From contig JAJXZM010000131.1 of NCBI GenBank assembly GCA_021780055.1, positions 1 through 7,430 on the forward strand: a stretch of DNA of 7,430 bases, written 5' to 3'. Shown piece by piece: positions 1-4,693 of the stretch. Source of the stretch: Acidobacteriota bacterium (GTDB taxonomy: Bacteria > Acidobacteriota > Terriglobia > UBA7540). Every line of letters begins with the position of its first letter. Position 1 is the stretch's first letter. The notes under the pieces are model-generated. The model searched no databases and was not told the origin of the DNA. It saw nothing but the letters and a program-made list of their open reading frames with translations. Position numbers and translations under genes: made by a program.

Positions 1-89
1 ACTCTCTACTCCTCGCCGGTCGCAACGCCCCCAAGCCACCCTCCCTGGGCAAAATCGAAGTCCATCGCAGCAATTCAATTCATCCGTGA
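1..89 (+). CDS. possible C-terminal tail of an unidentified gene cut by the window edge
   Basis: The frame beginning at base 3 is open from the window edge to a TGA at 87-89 and gives 28 residues starting SLLLAGRNAPKPP and ending NSIHP. About two thirds of its codons end in G or C, which suits a coding frame in this genome, but the piece is too short to name or to prove. The other two plus frames also stay open to about 100, so the choice of frame rests only on codon appearance. If real, it is a gene that converges on the minus-strand gene at 407-2185. Confidence 0.2.
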   Translation, partial: SLLLAGRNAPKPPSLGKIEVHRSNSIHP

Positions 90-406
90 GAAATGCGGGC
101 TAACCTGATTGTCAACGAAGGTGTAGTGGTCGATAAAGGGCAGCACGACGGAGCGAAATCTGGAAAAGGGCTCGCGGGAGGGAAGAAGTTTACCGGTGGA
201 TCAGGCCACCAAAGAACGGATGGGCATCCCAGTCATACGGACCAGGCAGAAGCCCCGGCCCTTTCAGGCTGCGGTCACCGTGCCAACCCAAGAAAAAAAG
301 CCGCGGCATGAGAAGTCATACCGCGGCCGAAGTTACCAACAAGGCCCAGCTTCGGGCAAAGAGGGAAATGTTTCAAGTCAATACAAGCCCAAACGCTGCA
401 ATGCAT
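90..406. other. non-coding stretch between converging transcripts
   Basis: Apart from the minus-strand terminator at 291-327, I see no gene here. Short open frames exist on the plus strand (93-311, 196-477, 308-571), but their products are rich in K, G, H, P and Q with no recognisable fold. They also overlap each other and the terminator, and they lack a good ribosome binding site. The most likely role is the 3' region of the coiled-coil gene. Confidence 0.6.
291..327 (-). terminator. Rho-independent terminator of the coiled-coil gene
   Basis: The arms GCCGCGG (300-306) and CCGCGGC (321-327) are perfectly complementary. After one C-A mismatch the stem continues with ATGA (308-311) against TCAT (316-319) around a GAAG loop. 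Read on the minus strand, the stem is followed directly by seven T residues (299 to 293). This is the classic GC-rich hairpin plus U-tract. It lies about 80 bases past the stop of the minus-strand gene at 407-409. On the plus strand no U-tract follows, so it should work in one direction only. Confidence 0.9.
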
Positions 407-2185
407 TTAAACAGAGCCGGGAGGAGCATCAGCCAGAAAATCAGCCGCATGCCTCAGGCGGCTCTGGAGTTCCGTAAGGCTCTCCGTAACAGTTTTCCGG
501 TGTTCTTTCTTTTCTGCCTCTGTAATATCAGCAAGCTGCCGGCGGAAGTTTTCAAGCGTGTCGTTCATTGACGACTCAAAGTGTGAGCTTGCCTGCGCCT
601 GCTGTTCTCGCAGTATCGCAGCCGAAGCGTCCACCTTATTGGAAAGTTCCTGCAAGGCAGACTGGGATGCGCCTCGAATTTCAGCCGTCGCATGGGCTCC
701 CACATTTCCAGCCTCCTGCTGAAGGCGGTCAATCAGGCCGCGGTACTGTCCCTCGGAAACTTCACGCAGCTTCGACTCGAACTGCGCGATGGTATCGTCC
801 TGTGACTTGCGAATGTCCGCAGCAACCTCTGACATTCTGTCTTCCGCAATCCGCTGCAGCGTTGGCTCCAGCGATCCCATCGATTCCTTGACCATCGAGT
901 AGAGCTGCCCCTGGCAATCACCAAGGTACCTCTGCCGCATACCCGCCAGGTCCTGTTCCAACCCGGAGAAGCGATCCATCACTCTTGCAGCATCTTGTTC
1001 CAGGGATTCGTGCGTGGTCCGGCCCACTTCCTGTATCTGCCCGAGAATGGCATCCGTATCCTGCTGCAGGAGCGATTTCAGCTCGCTCCGGGTACTTTCC
1101 GTTAACTCCCGCGCCTGCTGACCCAGATTCTGGAGTGAAGTTTCCGAAACCTGGGCGGCAGCCTGCTCGATGCGCGAAGAAACTTCCGACGTTTTAGTCA
1201 CCTCAACTTCCGAGGCCAAGGCATCCATCCTGCGCATGAAAGCTTGCACCCTCTGATCTTCCTGGCCTTGCATTTCCTCCACCATCGATGCGACCGATTC
1301 ATCCAGACGCGACTGAATCCCGGCGAAAGAACTGTCAATCTGTTCCTGGATCCTGTTTTCCAGACTCTTCGCCGCCTCCGCTGCCGTAGCATTCAGCCGC
1401 TCCGTGGATGTCTTTACCACCGAGTCGGCGCTCTTCTCACAGATCTGCTGCGCTGTTTGTTCAAGCGAGCCCATTTGATCACGAAGGGAACTTGTCGTCT
1501 GCTCAAGCCGCTCCTGGATCAACTTTTCCTGTTCGGAAATCTGTTCCTGAATTCGCTGCTGCATGCCCCCTACGACGCGTGCGGTAGCTTCCTCAACGTA
1601 AGGTTCCAGCAGTCCCTCAATTTGCGCTGGAATGGGAGTCCCCGTCCCTTTGCAGGTCATCCATACCCAACGGGCGAATTCGTCCGTCTGCGCCTGCACC
1701 AACTGCTCGATCCTTTCCCGGCTCTGCCTTGAGATGTCAACCTGAAGATCCTGGGGCACAACCTGCTCTTTCAGTTTTTCCCGGTACTCGCCGACAACCT
1801 GCTCCACCTGGCTGCTTACTTCATTCTTGATGGCGGTCAATGCGGCGCGGGCTTTCTCCTCAGCCTGTTTGGACATCTCGGAGACCGTTGTGACGGAAAA
1901 AGCCTCAAGGTCGTTGCGGATCCGGTCCTTGAGCGTGGTGAAATCCACGCGAGAGGGGGATGTCTCTTCACCCTCGGAGTCGATGCTCCTGTCAGGAAGA
2001 TCAACGCCGGAAAGTTGCGAAATTGTCAGCAACGCTTCCCGAAGCGTCTGCTCCATTCGGTCTATATCGGATTTCCACGGGCGCTCGTTTTCTGCCGACT
2101 CTGACGAACGCCTTAATGGGGCCTTGGAATTAGCACCGCCGCGAATTGCACGCAACTCTTCCGCAAGAGACAACCGTCCCATCAT
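407..2185 (-). CDS. large soluble coiled-coil protein of unknown function
   Basis: I do not recognise a named family. From the ATG at 2185 the product is about 592 residues and begins MMGRLSLAEELRAIRGG. Residues 1-80 are charged and Ser-rich, with one helix around MEQTLREALL (44-53). From VDFTTLKDRIRNDLEAF (about 80-96) to near the end the sequence is almost unbroken amphipathic helix rich in E, Q, A, S, R and L. The one clear interruption is at about 170-196 (FARWVWMTCKGTGTPIP), which is aromatic with Gly and Pro. There is no signal peptide, membrane segment or catalytic motif, and Cys is scarce. The composition resembles the apolipoprotein-like or MCP-like coiled coils seen in bacterial structural proteins, but without a transmembrane receptor layout. 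The frame stays open upstream to an ATG at 2446, but those 87 extra residues are Cys/Pro/Trp-rich and unlike the rest, so I chose 2185. No strong ribosome binding site precedes 2185, so the start is uncertain. The gene is monocistronic, with its own terminator at 291-327. A scaffold or cytoskeleton-like role is only a guess. Confidence 0.85.
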   Translation of the reverse strand: MMGRLSLAEELRAIRGGANSKAPLRRSSESAENERPWKSDIDRMEQTLREALLTISQLSGVDLPDRSIDSEGEETSPSRVDFTTLKDRIRNDLEAFSVTTVSEMSKQAEEKARAALTAIKNEVSSQVEQVVGEYREKLKEQVVPQDLQVDISRQSRERIEQLVQAQTDEFARWVWMTCKGTGTPIPAQIEGLLEPYVEEATARVVGGMQQRIQEQISEQEKLIQERLEQTTSSLRDQMGSLEQTAQQICEKSADSVVKTSTERLNATAAEAAKSLENRIQEQIDSSFAGIQSRLDESVASMVEEMQGQEDQRVQAFMRRMDALASEVEVTKTSEVSSRIEQAAAQVSETSLQNLGQQARELTESTRSELKSLLQQDTDAILGQIQEVGRTTHESLEQDAARVMDRFSGLEQDLAGMRQRYLGDCQGQLYSMVKESMGSLEPTLQRIAEDRMSEVAADIRKSQDDTIAQFESKLREVSEGQYRGLIDRLQQEAGNVGAHATAEIRGASQSALQELSNKVDASAAILREQQAQASSHFESSMNDTLENFRRQLADITEAEKKEHRKTVTESLTELQSRLRHAADFLADAPPGSV

Positions 2186-2258
2186 AGTTTTGCTTGACCG
2201 CTGACCAAGCGCAGAGAGCCCCGATGGATGGTAAAGAGGGGTAGGAACGACGCGCCAT
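2130..2258 (-). CDS. candidate 42-residue upstream ORF overlapping the coiled-coil gene start
   Basis: An ATG at 2258 on the minus strand follows the best Shine-Dalgarno sequence in the area, AAGGAGGAG at 2280-2272, with 13 bases between. It opens a 42-codon frame (MARRSYPSLPSIGALCAW...) that ends with TAA at 2132-2130. This frame differs from that of the coiled-coil gene and overlaps its first 56 bases. It may be a translated leader, the true start of the gene followed by a frameshift, or chance. The peptide has no recognisable features, so confidence is low. Confidence 0.2.
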   Translation of the reverse strand: MARRSYPSLPSIGALCAWSAVKQNYDGTVVSCGRVACNSRRC

Positions 2259-2271
2259 GGTAACCAAGCGG

Positions 2272-2280
2272 CTCCTCCTT
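2272..2280 (-). promoter_or_regulatory. strong Shine-Dalgarno sequence out of register with the coiled-coil start
   Basis: AAGGAGGAG reads on the minus strand from 2280 to 2272. It is 13 bases before the ATG at 2258 but 86 bases before the preferred ATG at 2185. No ATG, GTG or TTG in the coiled-coil frame lies between it and 2185. It therefore serves the overlapping short frame, points to a frameshift, or is fortuitous. Confidence 0.5.
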
Positions 2281-2290
2281 CTCGAGAATT

Positions 2291-2308
2291 TGGCCTTTCA
2301 AAAGGCCA
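2291..2308. repeat. perfect 8-bp inverted repeat upstream of the coiled-coil gene
   Basis: TGGCCTTT (2291-2298) and AAAGGCCA (2301-2308) are exact reverse complements with a 2-base centre. A third GGCCTTT copy follows at about 2318-2324. It lies 10 bases upstream of the strong Shine-Dalgarno sequence on the minus strand, so it could be an operator or a leader hairpin. It has no T-tract typical of a terminator. Confidence 0.6.
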
Positions 2309-2510
2309 GTTCAGAATGGCCTTTCCCTCTCTGGCGCGTAGGGGGAAAGAACAATCCTGAGCCGCTACACAACTACTGATCGAGCTGTTTAACAACCCGC
2401 CGAACAATTGGCAACTGCAAGCGGTACATATCCCTGCCGCCCGCATGTCACCACTGGTGCTGCTTCAAAAACCTGAGCAATGAGAGATTCAAACCCGCTT
2501 CGCAAACAAC

Positions 2511-2522
2511 CTGGCTAGCCAG
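2511..2522. repeat. 12-bp perfect palindrome CTGGCTAGCCAG
   Basis: The sequence reads identically on both strands with no spacer. Its core half-site GGCTAG recurs as the two arms of the inverted repeat at 2562-2583, about 50 bases away. The repeated half-site in a divergent promoter region suggests a transcription factor site, though no regulator gene is in the window. Confidence 0.55.
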
Positions 2523-2561
2523 CGCTGACCCTGAACACAATAGAAAAGGGCAGACAGACAA

Positions 2562-2583
2562 CTAGCCGCCACATAGTGGCTAG
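2562..2583. repeat. inverted repeat CTAGCC / GGCTAG
   Basis: CTAGCC (2562-2567) pairs with GGCTAG (2578-2583) across 10 bases. An alternative fold pairs CCAC with GTGG closer in. The arms match the core of the palindrome at 2511-2522, giving four half-sites in about 73 bases. Confidence 0.55.
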
Positions 2584-2610
2584 AATCACCCCGTTATTGC
2601 TCGACGGTCA

Positions 2611-2628
2611 ATCGGGTAAAAACCCGAT
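2611..2628. repeat. 7-bp inverted repeat with AAAA loop
   Basis: ATCGGGT (2611-2617) and ACCCGAT (2622-2628) are exact complements around AAAA. GTTAT at 2593-2597 and ATAAC at 2627-2631 could form a second, partly exclusive pairing. There is no following T-run on either strand, so it is more likely an operator or leader hairpin than a terminator. Confidence 0.55.
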
Positions 2629-2864
2629 AACTGGAAAGTATATTAGCATACAATGCAATCAAGGCAATACAAATCATTACCTGCTGGAGCCGAATGCAAC
2701 CAACGGTATCCCCCAAATCAGAAGCCTGTAACATGGATTGGAAACCTCTAATGGGATGGGAATAAAACCACTCTTACTAGTGTATGATTGTCGGGCGATC
2801 GGGCAGGATCGATAGATTATCAATTCACTCAAAGCAGAAACAGCGCTGAAAATCAGCGCCGAAT

Positions 2865-2870
2865 GGAGGA
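2865..2870 (+). promoter_or_regulatory. ribosome binding site that fixes the TTG start of the amidohydrolase
   Basis: GGAGGA ends 5 bases before the TTG at 2876. The TTG opens directly onto a signal peptide (MKHLRTVAVALL), and no ATG or GTG in frame nearby gives as good a fit. This supports TTG as the real start. Confidence 0.8.
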
Positions 2871-2875
2871 CAGAG

Positions 2876-4006
2876 TTGAAACATCTCAGGACAGTGGCAG
2901 TGGCTCTCTTGATAGTTGCAGGTGTGGCAGCCGCAATGGTTCTATCACAACATCTGACAGCGGCGCAGCGCGCTGGAGAAGTTGACCTACAGGAAGCAGC
3001 AGACCTGGCCGCACTGGCCAAAGTGGGACCCATCGATACTCACGCGCACGTCTTTCAGGACGTACCCGCCTATTACCGGTTTATGAAGGAGATCAACCTG
3101 CGCACTGTCAACATCAGCGTGGTGGGGCGCAAGGACGAACCTCCTTACCAGACGCAAGCAGCGCAATTTCGCATGTCGATGACGGTGCATGAACATTCTG
3201 GAGGCCGCGCAGCCGTCTGCACCACCTTTGATCCTTATATGTTTGAAGACAAGAATTTTGACCAGAATACCATCAGGATTCTCAATGAAAACTTCCGCGA
3301 GGGCGCCATCGCAGTGAAGATATGGAAGAACATCGGGATGGAGCTTAAATGGCCCTCTGGCAAGTACGTAATGCCCGATGATCCCATCTTCGAGCCGATC
3401 TATCGGGACATCCAGGAACATGGCAAGACCATGATCGCTCACCTGGCGGAACCCGACAGTTGCTGGGAATCGTTCGAGCAGATGGGGCCGATGAATCCGG
3501 ACTACAACTACTACAAGAAGAATCCCTACTGGCACATGTACGGGAAACCGAATGCCCCGGCAAAGGCGGCAATCCTGAAGGCCCGGGATCACCTGCTGGG
3601 AATGAATCCTCATCTGCGCGTGGTGGGAGCACACCTCGGAAGCATGGAAACCAACGTGGACGAAATTGCGAAGCGGTTCGACCGCTATCCGAATTTTGCA
3701 GTCGATACTGCCGCCCGCATCCGCTACCTGATGTCGCAACCCCGCGCCAAAGTGCGCGCGTTTCTGATCAAGTATCAGGACCGGGTATGCTACGGGACTG
3801 ACGGCGAGATCCGCCATAACGATAATCCCGCCGAGTCCATCAAGCGCTGGAGATATCAGTACGCGATGAGCTGGAAGTTTTTCGCGACCGGCGAAACTTT
3901 TGAATACGAGGGCCTGAAGGTGCAAGGTCTGAGTCTGCCAATGAGCGTGGTGCGCAAAATCTACCACGAAAACGCTGTTCGATGGTTCCCGGGCTTGATC
4001 GAATAA
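2876..4006 (+). CDS. secreted metal-dependent amidohydrolase (amidohydrolase-related, TIM-barrel)
   Basis: The 376-residue product has an N-terminal signal sequence (basic MKHLR, then a hydrophobic run to about residue 24, with possible cleavage after AAQRA at 29-33), so it should act outside the cytoplasmic membrane. The mature part carries the amidohydrolase-superfamily metal motifs in order: H56-x-H58 in DTHAHVF on strand 1, K148 in AVKIWK, H189 in MIAHLAEP, H253 in VVGAHLGS and D309 in YGTDGE. These are the usual metal ligands and catalytic Asp of the Amidohydro_2 group, whose members hydrolyse or decarboxylate diverse small molecules. The substrate cannot be read from sequence. A Tyr/Asn/Pro-rich insertion (about 205-226, NPDYNYYKKNPYWHMYGKP) between the two later His motifs probably shapes the active site. 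The start is TTG with GGAGGA 5 bases upstream. The gene is monocistronic and faces a hairpin 20 bases past its stop. Confidence 0.9.
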   Translation: MKHLRTVAVALLIVAGVAAAMVLSQHLTAAQRAGEVDLQEAADLAALAKVGPIDTHAHVFQDVPAYYRFMKEINLRTVNISVVGRKDEPPYQTQAAQFRMSMTVHEHSGGRAAVCTTFDPYMFEDKNFDQNTIRILNENFREGAIAVKIWKNIGMELKWPSGKYVMPDDPIFEPIYRDIQEHGKTMIAHLAEPDSCWESFEQMGPMNPDYNYYKKNPYWHMYGKPNAPAKAAILKARDHLLGMNPHLRVVGAHLGSMETNVDEIAKRFDRYPNFAVDTAARIRYLMSQPRAKVRAFLIKYQDRVCYGTDGEIRHNDNPAESIKRWRYQYAMSWKFFATGETFEYEGLKVQGLSLPMSVVRKIYHENAVRWFPGLIE

Positions 4007-4026
4007 AAGGAGCCGGAGATAAAGAT

Positions 4027-4085
4027 GCCCCGCGGAGTCTTAATCGCTTTTTGTAACAGCTGGGAAAATGGCGATTCCGCGGGGC
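4027..4085. repeat. long interrupted inverted repeat after the amidohydrolase gene
   Basis: The right arm 4071-4085 (GCGATTCCGCGGGGC) is the exact reverse complement of the left arm once 6 bases, GTCTTA (4037-4042), are removed. That gives 10 bp (4027-4036 with 4076-4085), a one-sided bulge, then 5 bp (4043-4047 with 4071-4075) and a 23-base loop. It begins 20 bases past the amidohydrolase stop. It may end transcription or protect the 3' end, but it lacks a U-tract, so it could also be a dispersed palindromic element. Confidence 0.85.
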
Positions 4086-4133
4086 TTATAACTTCGGGTG
4101 GCAGAGTGGTGGCCGGGCACAGTCCACCGCCTG

Positions 4134-4151
4134 TTCCCTGGGGCCAGGGAA
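4134..4151. repeat. 8-bp perfect inverted repeat in the convergent spacer
   Basis: TTCCCTGG (4134-4141) and CCAGGGAA (4144-4151) are exact complements with GG between them. No T-tract follows. Its function is unknown; it forms part of the structured spacer. Confidence 0.55.
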
Positions 4152-4240
4152 ATCTCCGCCTTCTGAAGCCAGCCACAGATACAACCCGAACCATAACTGG
4201 CAGCCAGCCATCATGGCGGCGTGATACAGATTTAGGCGAA

Positions 4241-4264
4241 GGCGGGAAAACGTAAACTCCCGCC
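4241..4264 (-). terminator. terminator-like hairpin downstream of the small Cys-rich gene
   Basis: GGCGGGA (4241-4247) and TCCCGCC (4258-4264) pair perfectly across a 10-base AT-rich loop. It sits 39 bases past the minus-strand stop at 4304-4306. Only a weak pyrimidine run follows on that strand, so it is not a textbook intrinsic terminator. Confidence 0.4.
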
Positions 4265-4303
4265 CCGCTCACACGTCGGCGTAACAAGAAGTGCCGTATT
4301 GAG

Positions 4304-4585
4304 CTATTCCGAAAGTGCCTTGCGGTTCGCTTTGGCCCAGGCGCTATTGACAGGGACTTCCTTCATGGTGTCCGACCCGCATGGGCATTTGCCTTCCTTC
4401 TTCGACATCGCCATGCAAGGGCAGGACTTCGTGCCCCCGCAAGCACAGACATAGACGGATTTCTTGGCCTTTGAAGTCTGGGCGGCGCCTGGAAGCGCGC
4501 TTCCAACTTGTGTGAGACCCAGGCACAGTGCCAACGCCATGCCCAGTAATACTGCTTTTCCAGAGAGGCTGATTCTACCCCACAT
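4304..4585 (-). CDS. small exported Cys-rich protein, probable metal binder
   Basis: The 93-residue product starts MWGRISLSGKAV and has a typical Sec signal peptide, with hydrophobic residues 11-24 and likely cleavage after VGSA (27-30). C21 is preceded by LAL, which is not a good lipobox, so a lipoprotein is unlikely. The mature part has six Cys in a tight pattern: C47-A-C49, C55-P-C57 and C67-P-C69-G, spaced by short Gly/Lys linkers, then a polar tail. Paired CxC motifs of this kind can coordinate soft metals such as Zn or Cu(I), or form disulfides. I know of no named family and infer the role. The gene lies 108 bases downstream of a CDF metal efflux gene on the same strand, which supports metal handling outside the membrane. 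It also has its own sigma-70-like promoter (4630-4658) and an excellent ribosome binding site, so it can be expressed separately. Overlapping frames at 4344-4526 and 4363-4629 are shadows. Confidence 0.85.
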   Translation of the reverse strand: MWGRISLSGKAVLLGMALALCLGLTQVGSALPGAAQTSKAKKSVYVCACGGTKSCPCMAMSKKEGKCPCGSDTMKEVPVNSAWAKANRKALSE

Positions 4586-4593
4586 TGATGCTG

Positions 4594-4601
4594 CCCTCCT
4601 C
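4594..4601 (-). promoter_or_regulatory. ribosome binding site of the small Cys-rich gene
   Basis: GAGGAGGG on the minus strand is 8 bases before the ATG at 4585. This confirms that start over the overlapping frame that opens at 4629. Confidence 0.85.
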
Positions 4602-4629
4602 GAAGAAATGATTTAACCCCAATGCGCAA

Positions 4630-4658
4630 ATGCTACCCGCCTCCCGATAACAAGTCAA
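4630..4658 (-). promoter_or_regulatory. sigma-70-type promoter of the small Cys-rich gene
   Basis: On the minus strand, TTGACT (4658-4653) matches five of six consensus -35 bases. It is followed by a 17-base spacer and TAGCAT (4635-4630), which matches four of six -10 bases. Transcription would begin near 4622, giving a leader of about 37 bases that contains the ribosome binding site. This is the best promoter in the window. It lies between the CDF stop and the small gene, so the pair need not be a strict operon. Confidence 0.7.
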
Positions 4659-4693
4659 GCGGATGTTCGTACAAGGAGGGGAGGCGTTGCCGA

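Larger units (their letters stand above)
2186..2875. other. divergent regulatory region between the coiled-coil gene and the amidohydrolase
   Basis: I see no convincing gene here. The region separates two divergently read genes and should hold both promoters. It carries perfect inverted repeats at 2291-2308, 2511-2522, 2562-2583 and 2611-2628, listed separately. Candidate -10 hexamers exist, such as TATGAT at 2783-2788 and TACAAT at 2649-2654 on the plus strand and TATACT near 2640 on the minus strand. None has a good -35 at the right distance, so I assign no promoter. The GC content drops around 2630-2690, as expected for a control region. Confidence 0.6.
4007..4303. other. hairpin-rich spacer between convergent genes
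   Basis: The spacer between the amidohydrolase and the small Cys-rich gene holds three strong inverted repeats (4027-4085, 4134-4151, 4241-4264) and a weaker GGTGG/CCACC pairing (4108-4112 with 4124-4128). A 76-codon plus-strand frame at 4025-4255 has a fair Shine-Dalgarno (GGAG at 4015-4018). However, its first codons form one arm of a hairpin, it ends inside another, and its product is low in structure, so I do not call it a gene. I compared the spacer by eye with cobalamin and c-di-GMP riboswitch signatures and found no match. Confidence 0.55.

Noticed and set aside
2186..2446. N-terminal extension of the coiled-coil frame by 87 residues to an ATG at 2446
   Set aside because: The extension is rich in Cys, Pro and Trp, unlike the helical body, and has no good ribosome binding site at 2446. 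It also contains the 2291-2308 palindrome, so it looks like an upstream control region that happens to be open.
2987..3967. 326-residue minus-strand frame opposite the amidohydrolase
   Set aside because: It is the mirror of a strongly supported gene; its H/V/L-rich product arises from the complementary strand and carries no motif.
4080..4200. possible cobalamin riboswitch, suggested by GGGAAAT and GAAGCCAG
   Set aside because: The order and spacing of the conserved boxes do not match, and it would sit after a gene rather than before one.
4025..4255. 76-codon plus-strand frame with a fair Shine-Dalgarno right after the amidohydrolase stop
   Set aside because: Its first codons are one arm of the 4027-4085 hairpin and its stop falls in another hairpin. 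The product lacks any fold or motif and is rich in G, P, T and R. The hairpins explain the sequence better.
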